DNA of 64,000 nt from NCBI GenBank assembly GCA_004380135.1, contig QXCR01000020.1, positions 62,001-126,000 of the forward strand, read 5' to 3'. Positions 22,176-30,990 of this stretch are shown in pieces. The notes beneath the pieces are model-generated. The model was not told the DNA's origin. It saw only the letters and a list, made by a program, of their open reading frames with translations, and ran no database searches. The translations under genes were made by a program, and so were the position numbers. The number at the start of each line of letters is the position of its first letter. Position 1 is the stretch's first letter. The stretch is from Stemphylium vesicarium. Taxonomy: Eukaryota > Ascomycota > Dothideomycetes > Pleosporales > Pleosporaceae.

Positions 22176-23726
22176 TCAGGAAACAAGAGTTACGCCGTAA
22201 ACCCTGCCCAACTCATCTCCGCACGATGCTCGTACACCCGGTGGGTTCAGACCAGCGCAACTCTCTCTCGGTTCCACGAGCTCAATCGCAAAACCAGGTT
22301 GTTTAGCAGCCATCTCGCGACAAAAAGCAAGCCACGCCGCCCCCTCCCCATGTTCCCTAACGCAGACATTCTCATCCTGCGGCGTTTTACCCGTCAACGT
22401 GACCCTATCCAGCACCAACCTCTGCAGCCTCGGCCACCGCCCCTTGATACAATCTCTCAAATCCCTGTCCAACAGCACAAACCCGGTCAACGCCAATGTC
22501 CGCAATTCCTCGAGCTCCAGCCTTGGAAGCAACCAGCCCAGCACCGAAGCCTTTGGCTCTGAATGTTCCAGGCCCGAGAACCTGATATCCGCGGCTTCAG
22601 AAAGGTGATTCGTAAATTCCAGATACCGGAGCTGGCGCATAGTATTTATTTCCCTCGTCCAGAAACGCACGCTACCAGCACTGCCTGTGTCGCCCGCCCA
22701 CTCGCGTTTCCCATGCGTGCCCGCGACGCCGCGGAGACTGAGGCTGAGGCGCGTAATATTACTCAAGTAAGACGTTGAAGTAGGGACACAGCTGTGTCTA
22801 TAGCTCAGACTCAGCAGCCTATTTACAGCCGCCACGGAACTAAAGTTATCCATATTGGCGAGCGAGAGACACAGGTTCTTGACGCTGGGCGGAGCAGAAT
22901 GCAATATCACCGCGCTAGCCCATCCCATATTCACCGTTGCGTCTTCTACAAAGACGGGATGCACATGCTCGACGACTTCCCTGCCATGCTGCAGCACAAA
23001 CGTACTAGTGGCCGTGGGACGCGGGTGGTCGACGCGCTCGCAGTGCGAAATCGAGATGGTTGCCAGATTGGCAAAGTGAGCGAATATTCGCCCGAAGCTG
23101 GTGTGAGCGCTGCGGAGCTGCTGGTACCAGCGCCGGTTCTCGGTGAACGGTTCCACCATTGCTTCGTGGTAGGAGGCGCTGTATTCCTGCTGTGAGGGCG
23201 TCATCTCGCTGGGAGAGGAAACGTGCAAGCGGTGGCAGAGACGCTGTTGGGTTATTTCTTCGAGGTTCAAGAGGAAGGGGTTGGGCAGTCCGATTTCCCA
23301 GCGTATCGCTGGTGAGACCTATTTTTTCGCATGAGTTAGTTGATGTTTTTCTTCCTTTCTCTATCTTCTTGGTTTTATTGAAAGCGGATATGGAGCGTTT
23401 TTTTTTTTTTTGCCTACTTTAACGATAATGTGCCTCACGTGTTTGAGCAAGTGCCTGTTTTCCGGTGTAACGGCGAAGATTTCTAGGTTACTTGATGCTC
23501 CTGGCAAGACGTGCGTTAGTGTCATGTCTCCGAATAGGTATTCCGGAGCCCATTCTCGGAGGCTCGAGTGCGTTAGATTGGCGCTTTGGAGATGGCGTTT
23601 GCATCCTGGTTTGATCTCGTCAACGGATGCGGGCGTTAGGTATGACACTATCAGTTTTCTGAGCTCGGATGGTAGCGTGGTGAGAATGGGACGCGGACTC
23701 GATGCGAGCTGTGAGGCAGACTGCAT
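22176..23726 (-). CDS. F-box-like / leucine-rich hypothetical protein
   Basis: Exons 23726-23418 and 23318-22176, joined across a 99-bp intron with an AACTAAC branch and a long A-run, encode 483 residues. The N-terminus (ILTTLPSELRKLIVSYLTPASVDEI, about 14-38) has the Leu-Pro...hydrophobic pattern of an F-box. The rest has LRR-like repeats such as ATISISHCERV, MRQLRYLEF, LEELRTLALTGF and LQRLVLDRV, spaced as in fungal F-box-LRR proteins. These usually select substrates for SCF ubiquitin ligases, but I cannot name a target. Fungal genomes have many divergent genes of this type, so the functional call stays general. The donor GTAGGC is slightly off consensus. Confidence 0.7.
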
Positions 23727-24150
23727 GGTGTGTACGATCTGCGCTGGGGTTTCTCCCGCTGCTAAGATAGTGAGTGGTAGGGTTACTAGTCCAAGTAACT
23801 TCTTGCGAATTGACGTAAGTCGAATGTCAGATGAAGGGTGAAATATATGAGATTGGAAAGGTTTAATGAATGTAGTATATATTCAATCATGTTGTTATCG
23901 TGTGAATTGCTTTTGCTTACGCTTACTCGGGCTGGCTGCCTAAGGTGGGATATCACAGTGAATGCGCTGCATCCCTGCCATCACCCCAGCAGGAAAGCAG
24001 CCTCGGCTATCCACGGTCCATCGTGATGAAGCCGCCAAACCTCAACCTACCCGCTACCGACACCGTAGCTTTGGGACAATCTTGCCATAGCTCCAGCGGA
24101 CCTGGGACTTTTCTAAATTCCTTGCATACTCTCCGTCAAAACGACCCAAG
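23727..24150. promoter_or_regulatory. shared promoter region, F-box-like / enoyl-CoA hydratase gene
   Basis: 424 bp between divergent starts. Nothing specific recognised. Confidence 0.4.
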
Positions 24151-25125
24151 ATGCCTCTCTTCCGCCCCTCCCCCCGCATCTTCTCCCGCGCCCTTCAAAC
24201 TCGCACTTACGCGACCGCACAAAGCCCAGCAATCAACATCACAAACATGCCTGCGCCTCATTGCGGTAGCATAAGGATCCTCTCGCTGAACCGCCCGGCA
24301 GCGCGCAATGCGATATCACGGCAATTGCTCGCGGAGCTGAACCACCAAATCAACAGCATACAGGATGAAGGCGACAACGGGTCAACTCGAGCGTTGATCC
24401 TAGCGAGCGATGTAGACTCGAGTTTCTGCGCAGGCGCAGATTTAAAGGAAAGAGCTACATTCACACCAGAAGAGTATGTTTAGACCTGAAATAATATTAC
24501 ATTTCCTTTGCAAATACAAAAGAAAGCGCGAATTGCTAACAAGTAGCTTTGCAGTACAGCCACCTTCCTTGCCTCATTGCGGGGAACATTCGCATCGATT
24601 TCACAATTGCATATCCCCACAATCTCTGCGCTTGCAGCGCCGGCTTTTGGCGGCGGCCTCGAATTGGCTCTCACAACGCACATGCGCGTCTTCGCTTCCA
24701 CCACCACCGTCGCTCTCCCTGAAACACGTCTCGCGATTCTGCCCGGAGCAGGAGGAACATATCGCCTCCCTGCCTTGATCGGCCTGTCGCGCGCGCGAGA
24801 CATGATTTTGACTGGACGAAGGGTCGCAGCACCAGAGGCCTATTTCCTTGGGCTGTGCGACCGGTTAGTAGAGATCACGGCAGAAGACGTGCAACAAGAG
24901 GGTGCTGCGCGGAAGAAGGTCCTGAACGAGGCGATCAAGTTGGCACGCGATATATGTGAGGGAGGTCCCATCGCCATCAAGGCTGCGCTTGCAGCGGTAG
25001 AGGGCTGTGCTCTGGGCGAGAAAGCAGAGAACGCTGCGTACGAACTCGTGGTCAGGACCAAGGATCGCGATGAGGCACTTCTCGCGTTTAGAGAGAAGCG
25101 AAAACCTGTCTTCAAGGGCGAATAG
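24151..25125 (+). CDS. AUH: methylglutaconyl-CoA hydratase-like enoyl-CoA hydratase (AUH type), mitochondrial
   Basis: Exons 24151-24473 and 24555-25125, with an 81-bp intron, encode 297 residues of the crotonase superfamily. The N-terminus (MPLFRPSPRIFSRALQTRTY) is Arg-rich without acids, a mitochondrial targeting signature. The first oxyanion-hole motif is SSFCAGADLKER, which is the form seen in AUH; the second is AFGGGLELAL, followed by PETRLAILPGAGGTYRLP. The acidic residues expected for hydratase activity are present in GGLELAL and LPETRLA. AUH hydrates 3-methylglutaconyl-CoA in leucine breakdown, and the animal protein also binds AU-rich RNA. Another enoyl-CoA hydratase of fatty-acid or branched-chain catabolism is the alternative. 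It is convergent with the HIT gene, only 75 bp apart. Confidence 0.87.
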
Positions 25126-25146
25126 ATATATACCTGCAAAGCGCCA

Positions 25147-25152
25147 AATAAA
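25147..25152 (+). terminator. AATAAA polyadenylation-type signal
   Basis: A perfect AATAAA lies 22 bases after the stop codon of the hydratase gene, inside the 75-bp gap to the convergent HIT gene. Position fits a poly(A) signal; fungal signals are loose, so this is tentative. Confidence 0.4.
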
Positions 25153-25200
25153 GTCACTTTGCTCTCTCATCGTGCTTCGATTCGTCATATATATGCTTTT

Positions 25201-25713
25201 TTACATCTTACTCTTGATATCCTCCAACAACTTGCTCAACTCGCCCTTATCCGCATCCTTGGTCGGCCACTTGATGCCCAGCCCCTCCTGCTCATTCGGC
25301 TTAGGAATCAGATGGAAGTGTACATGGTCCACCTCCTGATGCGCAATCCGGCCATTGTTCTGCAGGATGTTGTAGTCTTGGATGTTTTGCGCAATGGCAA
25401 TGCGCTTTGTAACCGACAGCACCTCGGAAAGCTGGTCGTCTGGGATGTCTTGGAGTTTTGCGCCGTGGTGTTTAGGGATGATGAGCTGTGAGGGAGATTG
25501 TCAGACTTTATCTTCTTGTTACGGACATTTAAGACGTACAGAGTGTCCCTTGCTTAAAGGCCCAATGTCAAGAAATGCAAGTGTCTTGTCGCTCTCAAAG
25601 ATCTTCATCGAAGGGATCTCGCCTGCAGCAGCTTGTCAGTATACCGTATCCAGCTAGTCCGGGTTGTACTTACCCTTAATGATCTTGCAGAAAATGCATG
25701 CAGCGGAAGACAT
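25201..25713 (-). CDS. HIT-family (HINT-like) nucleotide hydrolase
   Basis: Three exons, 25713-25674, 25622-25540 and 25485-25201, encode 135 residues, the normal size of a single-domain HIT protein. The N-terminal CIFCKIIKGEIPS has the CxxC seen in the HINT branch, followed by FLDIGPLSKGHSLIIPKHH. The catalytic histidine triad is HVHFHLIP. Such enzymes hydrolyse adenosine 5'-phosphoramidates or AMP-lysine-type adducts as dimers; the close yeast relative is Hnt1. The first exon is 40 nt. The C-terminal tail after the triad (about 30 residues, Lys/Glu-rich) is longer than in animal HINT1. Confidence 0.92.
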
Positions 25714-26141
25714 TGTGGTACTCTTGACTGGCGATGTTGGTTGGTTGGTTTTGGGTACGTGGTCTGGTCTGGTAGCAATTGAAGATGACGCAGGGTTGAG
25801 CTTCAGGACCAAGTGGGGTTGACCGAGGGACATGTGGGGTAGCTAGATGTCTAGCGGGACGGTTCCGCTTTCGTGCTAGACGCGATGTTGTGATGCTTTT
25901 ACCGTCTACATCTCGTCGCAGTACGACAACAAGTCTCGTCTTGCTGTATCGAATGCCTCCAGGCTTAGACATGGCGTGAATCTTTCAAACACTGGAGATG
26001 GTAGTATGCGCCTCGTGGTCGCGACAAAGTCTGCTCACCACATGCTTAACCATGGGTTTGCTGAGTAGGAAAATGAACGTAATTGTAAAAGTCGTCTACT
26101 GATCCTCTAGCTATGGGCCGCAAGTGTGGTATTCTTGCGTG
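25714..26141. other. intergenic between HIT and EFM5-type genes
   Basis: 428 bp containing the promoter of the HIT gene and the 3' flank of the methyltransferase gene. No additional gene recognised. Confidence 0.5.
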
Positions 26142-27022
26142 TCATAACGTCTTCCACTTCCACGCCTCACACTCGAAATTCGCGTAGCATCTGAACTCAT
26201 TGCTCAACCCTTTTGCGTGCATAATCTCAAAGTCTGTCGTCTTGGTTCCTAGTCGCCCGTAGAGCTTCTCGGTGACCAGACTCTCCATGCGCTCTCCGGT
26301 GCACACGATGAGCTGAAGCGATTCCTGCGTCCAGGACTTGGCCAGCCACCGTACAGTCAGGGCAGCTATGTTGTTGTTGTTAGATAAGCCCGATGGTTGG
26401 TGACGGTTGGTGTGGAGATTTTACCTTTAGTTTGGCAGTCTTGACTCAGGAATGGCGGATCGCATATGATCGCATCAAATGTGCCCTTCAACTCAGGTGG
26501 TAGTTTGAATGTCTTCTCAAAGTCGTATGGAACGAACTCTTTGAATACGGCGAAACGCTCGTCAAACTCGAGTAATTTGATTTGGGGTCGGCATTTGACT
26601 TCTCCCGAGTTCTGCTTGAATATTAGCTCAGTTTTCCCATGCAGTTCTTTCAACACATACGAGTAGGTTCTTCAGCTGTATGAAGGCGCTGGGCGCCGAC
26701 ACAACGGCTATCCGCGTATCATCTGTTGCGCCCTCCAGAAGTTGCCTCGCAAGCACCATCGCAGTCTCATCGTTGTACCAGAACTGACTCGCATTCCAGT
26801 CCTCTGTAAACGCGTCCATGGACAGCTTCCCCTCAAAGTCATCTTCAGCCTTGACTTTCAGATCCTCAAACTGCTTTGCGCGTTCATCTCGCTCGCCGTA
26901 GAATTGCTGTAAAGCGGCTAGGGCGTTGCCTGAAAGCTGTCTTTACCGTTTTAGTACACGTTACGCTAGCCTATCGGAACTGCTCACGGGATATCGTCGT
27001 CGTCTTCGATTAGCGGCACCAT
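26142..27022 (-). CDS. EFM5: EFM5-type protein-lysine N-methyltransferase (N6AMT2/EEF1AKMT1 family)
   Basis: Four exons, 27022-26988, 26940-26661, 26611-26425 and 26365-26142, encode 241 residues. The family methylates a lysine of translation elongation factor eEF1A. Evidence: the N-terminal LSGNALAALQQFYGERDE block, DWNASQFWYNDETAMVLARQL, the motif IV-type DPPFL (in FDAIICDPPFLSQDC) and the family's C-terminal half ending FRCYANFECEAWKWKTL. Exon 1 is 35 nt. The acceptor of intron 1 is AAAG followed by ACAGCTT; the alternative AG four bases on would lose the frame. It was once annotated as an N6-adenine DNA methylase because of the DPPF motif. It is divergent from the LACTB2-like gene across 231 bp. 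Confidence 0.92.
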
Positions 27023-27253
27023 GGTGATTTCCTTGGTATTTATTTTTTCTTTGGTAGGTGCAGGCCTGGGAAGCGAAATAATCGCAGTGTGTATCTAAGC
27101 CGTAATGGATGGTCTGGATCTCACCCCACTATCGATAAGCGATGAGCCTCGGTAAGTGTTGTTGAGCTGACACCTGGGGTAAGAGTTACCATGCTGCGCC
27201 CGCGACTGCCATGTCTGTTGGCTACATTCAAGTCGCGTCGATTGTACTCGAAA
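27023..27253. promoter_or_regulatory. shared promoter region, EFM5 / LACTB2-like
   Basis: 231 bp between divergent starts, the shortest such gap in the window. No obvious TATA box. Confidence 0.45.
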
Positions 27254-28182
27254 ATGGTCGAGTCTTTAGCATCTCTCCCGGAGATTGAGAAGTTGAGTGA
27301 TCGGGTCATCAGGGTTCTTGGTGGTAACCCTAGCAAGGTGAGAGCCTCTCTATCCGAATAGACGACTTTTTCTGACATACTTCGAGTTCACGCTGCAAGG
27401 TTCGCGCATCGCAGCTCATTCAGGGACTCATATTAAGCAGTGCAGGCACGAATACATATGTCGTCGGTCGCGGCGCATCACGACTCCTCATCGACACAGG
27501 CGAAGGCAAACCACAATGGATAGCATCCATAAAGTCACTGCTTGCAGAGAAGAACATCGCGCTTGACAAAGTGCTATTAACGCATTGGCACCCTGACCAC
27601 ATCCAAGGAGTCCCCGACCTCCTCGAGCACGCGCCCAACACCAAAGTCTACAAAAACGATCCGCACGATGACTGGCTCCCCATAAGCGACGGGGACAAGT
27701 TTGAAACCGAAGGCGCGACTTTGCGCGCTTTCTACTGTCCTGGACACACCACAGACCACATGGCTTTTGTGCTGGAAGAAGAAGACGCAATGTTCACGGC
27801 AGATAATGTGCTAGGACAGGGTACGGCGGTATTCGAAGATCTAGCGACATACATGAAGAGTCTCGACGCCATGGCAAAGCAGTTCCGTGGTCGCGCGTAC
27901 CCCGGTCACGGCCCCGTTATTGAAGACGGCCCTGCCAAAATCTCAGAGTACATCAACCATCGCAAGCAGCGCGAGAAGCAGGTTCTGGATGTATTGGCTG
28001 GTGACGACAGCGGGGCAGGCATGGAGTCGATGGATATTGTCAAAATCATATACAAAGACTATCCGGAAAGCCTTTGGCTGCCCGCTGAGAGGGGCGTATT
28101 GCAGATCCTGGATAAATTGAAGCAGGAAGGGAAAGTTGGTGGCGCGAAGACTTGGTCGCTCAGTGGAAAGTCTAGTCTCTAG
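27254..28182 (+). CDS. LACTB2-like metallo-beta-lactamase-fold hydrolase
   Basis: Exons 27254-27337, 27387-27399 and 27446-28182 encode 277 residues. The middle exon is only 13 nt (FTLQ plus one base), yet it supplies part of the family signature FTLQGTNTYVVG, which confirms it. The metal-binding motif THWHPDH (His79, His81, Asp83, His84), the downstream CPGHTTDHMAF, the Asp of FTADNVLGQG and the last His in YPGHGPVI are all present, so two-metal hydrolase activity is expected. LACTB2 relatives are single-stranded endoribonucleases in animal mitochondria; related fungal paralogues in polyketide clusters act as thioesterases. No cluster genes are nearby, so I prefer the housekeeping LACTB2 role. 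There is no clear targeting peptide. Confidence 0.88.
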
Positions 28183-28370
28183 TCGAACCAATGATATCAA
28201 GTTTGACATGGAGATTTTTCGTTAAGCGCTGCAAGGGCTTGACTGAGCCCCACTCAACCAACTAACTTGTCACATTGTGTTGAGCTTTGGCGATGGCCTT
28301 CTAGTCCCTACCATCTTGTTGACCTTTGAATATAAATTGTGCATTTTGGTGTATCTTCATCGAATCATCA

Positions 28371-28466
28371 GTCGCGGTGCCAGAGTGGTTAATGGGTTAG
28401 ACTTGAATTCCCATATTCAGTCATCTAATGGCTTCGGCCTCGCAAGTTCGAATCTTGTCCGCGACG
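28371..28466 (+). tRNA. tRNA-Ser (UGA), with intron
   Basis: Acceptor GTCGCGG pairs with CCGCGAC. The anticodon stem TTAGA/TCTAA holds the loop CTTGAA with anticodon TGA, interrupted after position 37 by an intron of about 15 nt containing TTCA, which can pair with the anticodon. The variable arm GGCTTCGGCC is long, as in class II serine tRNAs. The T arm is GCAAG-TTCGAAT-CTTGT. Discriminator G is at 28466. A TTTTT run lies near 28488. Confidence 0.92.
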
Positions 28467-28861
28467 TTCATTTCGTCCAACCACATTCTTTTTGCGCTTG
28501 TGGTGGTCCATCTCGGTGTTGAGGTGTGGCGGGAGATGAACTAGATTTTTTGCCGCTTGACTTCGTTGCTGATCTTAGCGCCCCGCAAAACATCAACGTG
28601 GTAGCCTTTTTTTTGTTCTTTGCTACGAGGGCGCAGAAAATGAGTGTTAAAAGTTTGTACTGCATTCTCCCCATTATCATAACTTTTTATAGTCTAGGTT
28701 ATGAGAATCATGGCTTGAGGTCGCTGTTGCCTTGCTTCTGGATCACTCTTGGTGAGGTTGTAGCCTTTCGCGATCTCATAACGGAAGAAGTGGTTCGCAT
28801 AGTACCATTACATCGATTACGAACACAAACGCTTCGTGTAGACTACCAACAAGCCTTTTAT
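28467..28861. other. intergenic between tRNA-Ser and the decarboxylase 3' end
   Basis: 395 bp, no gene recognised; T-rich runs near 28540-28620. An open frame of 117 codons on the plus strand (28526-28879) has no family-like features. Confidence 0.45.
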
Positions 28862-30358
28862 TTAAGGAATGCCCTGTAAGACTTGCTTGATAATTGGCAA
28901 ATCTCTCTCGACATTCGTCTGCCAGTTTGACACCGCAAAACGACATGCTGGTTTCCCTTCCCACGAAGTGCCTGATACATAAATCTTCCTCGTAGCCTTG
29001 ATCTTAGTGACCAGCTGCTTGTTCAGCTCTTCGTCCTTTGCGCGGAAGATTACGATGATGTAGATGCCATTCAAGGTTTCTTCATGAGAAGCATCTTTGT
29101 GTGGCAACAATTCGTACTCGCTGCTTTCCAAAATGTAGTGTGCAATACCGCGCGATAATTGTATCTGCCGCTCCAGCATATGCCGATACCCGTCTCTTCC
29201 ATAGGCTACCAAGCTAGCATACACTGGCAGGGCTCTGAACCGTCTAGAGTTTTCCAAGCCAACGTTTAATGGCGACATGATGCTATCAGGGCTATTGCTA
29301 GAAGCGAGGTAGGCAGCGTTGGGGTTCTGGAACACGCGTTCGGCAATGTTACGATGTCTGGAAAGGAAGAAGCCACAGTCGTAAGGTACGTTGAGTAACT
29401 TGTGTCCATCACCCGTTATTGAGTCGGCCAGTTCCAAACCATCGCATGCTTGTATGATAGAAGAATAGGCGGGAGATGAGAGGACCCGACCAAACAGGCC
29501 AAATGCCGCATCAACGTGTATCCAGGCACCATACATGTCGCACAACTTTCGTAGCTCCTGCATCTCTTCGAGGCCCGATGTGGCGAAAGCCCCCGTGTTC
29601 ACCTCCGAGGCCGAGATAACCACGATAGATGCGGCGCCAGGTTGCTCCAATGCTTTCTTGAGCAGATTCATGTCGAATTTGTGAGGTGCGTCTGAGCAGC
29701 CGAGGCACTTTACGTTCGCTCTTCCAAGGCCCAGGATGCTTGCAGCTTTACTCAGCGATGAATGTGGCACAGTGGTCAGAATCTGGATATCGTCGATGCC
29801 GGCTGTCCGCATAGCGTCCACGATGCCAACTTCGCCAACGCTGTTCTCCGCATCCGTACGGTGTGCCGAAGCTTCAGCAATCACGTATTCCCGCCCGCAC
29901 GCAAGACCTAGCACATTGGCTGTTGTTGCGCCTGTAGTGAAAATGCGATGCGGCCATTGCGCAGGTTCGAAGTTCAGCAACTCGCAGAGCAAAGACAGTG
30001 CTCGATCCTCGAGGTCTGTAGCGATGGTCTCGTTCGGCAGATGCACTTGTACATTCTGGTCGTACGCTGTGACTAAATTATCGGCAAGAGCTGCTGCTTG
30101 GTTGGTGCCGCCGGTCACGAAGCCGTAGTAGTTTGCGGAGCGAGCGGAGGCGTTGAATCCTGGCGCGAGGTCTTCCCGTAGGTGCCGTATGCTTTCTTCA
30201 AGGCCGACTCCTTGGTTTAGAAGATGGGGTTGGAGTTTAGAGCGCGCATCGCTCAGTGTAGCTCCAGACGGGAGGACATCTTGAGGCGATGGCTGGGAGT
30301 GAATGGTTGCAATTGCGGCAGCAAGCTGTTGGAAGGTTTCCTGGTTTTGAGCTTCCAT
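28862..30358 (-). CDS. PLP-dependent group II decarboxylase (aromatic-L-amino-acid/glutamate type)
   Basis: A single-exon gene of 498 residues from ATG 30358; longer upstream open sequence starts only with TTG. Fold type I PLP enzyme. Evidence: NYYGFVTGGTNQAAALADNL, RIFTTGATTANVLGLACGRE (phosphate-binding region), WIHVDAAFGLFG (Asp for the pyridine nitrogen) and the cofactor lysine Lys320 in SITGDGHKLLNVPYDCGF. The C-terminal SGTSWEGKPACRFAVSNWQT block is typical of fungal members annotated as pyridoxal-dependent decarboxylase, tyrosine decarboxylase or L-2,4-diaminobutyrate decarboxylase. Substrate cannot be told from sequence alone. No signal peptide, so cytosolic. It has no biosynthetic neighbours and is divergent from the helicase gene. 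Confidence 0.88.
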   Translation of the reverse strand: MEAQNQETFQQLAAAIATIHSQPSPQDVLPSGATLSDARSKLQPHLLNQGVGLEESIRHLREDLAPGFNASARSANYYGFVTGGTNQAAALADNLVTAYDQNVQVHLPNETIATDLEDRALSLLCELLNFEPAQWPHRIFTTGATTANVLGLACGREYVIAEASAHRTDAENSVGEVGIVDAMRTAGIDDIQILTTVPHSSLSKAASILGLGRANVKCLGCSDAPHKFDMNLLKKALEQPGAASIVVISASEVNTGAFATSGLEEMQELRKLCDMYGAWIHVDAAFGLFGRVLSSPAYSSIIQACDGLELADSITGDGHKLLNVPYDCGFFLSRHRNIAERVFQNPNAAYLASSNSPDSIMSPLNVGLENSRRFRALPVYASLVAYGRDGYRHMLERQIQLSRGIAHYILESSEYELLPHKDASHEETLNGIYIIVIFRAKDEELNKQLVTKIKATRKIYVSGTSWEGKPACRFAVSNWQTNVERDLPIIKQVLQGIP

Positions 30359-30990
30359 GATGGGGGATCGGTATCGCTTGGTATGAGAAGGTTTAGCCCA
30401 GTAGCTGCAACCACTAGCCAGACAAATACAGCAGGTTTTTGGGTGAATGCGGACAGTAACGAAACGGTACGCTGGTGACGAAGTGAGGTCAAAGATAATC
30501 AAAAGGAGGTACCCAAGAACCTAAATAGTCGTATTATTGATGTGGACTGAAAAGAGAGGCGATGCGGTGACGCAGAAGTTTAGCAATCCATGAGAGGTAA
30601 GACAGAGTCTAATCAAGATCAAGTCGTTAGGCCTACCAGAAGCGATTCATGGCCCACCCTGCATGTCGCGGCCTAACCATCTACATCCCAAGTTCACGAA
30701 GCTAACGGAGTCCGCGGATACTTCAGGTTGTTGGTATCCAAGTTTCCATCACGCCATCTCCGTGTTCAGGCAGTCGTGAAAGACCGGCAAGTCTGACTCC
30801 GTAGCGGCAAGGTGGAGTCGGCAAGTGCACGTGACTTGGTGCTAGCGCGGCGCGTTGCGGACTTAGCACAACACGTCCTACGACGCCAACCAAAATGTCG
30901 CCACCACCACGCCTATAGACCCGCGGTACTATTGCAGATGCACGTGTAGAATATCGATGCGGACCCTCATACTAACTATGCGACGCTCTC
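30359..30990. promoter_or_regulatory. promoter region, decarboxylase / RecQ helicase
   Basis: 632 bp between divergent starts, the largest head-to-head gap in the left part. No conserved frame inside; no clear TATA box. Confidence 0.4.

Noticed and set aside
30359..30502. N-terminal extension of the PLP decarboxylase to 546 residues
   Set aside because: It would have to start at TTG; ATG 30358 is the first true start and gives the family length.
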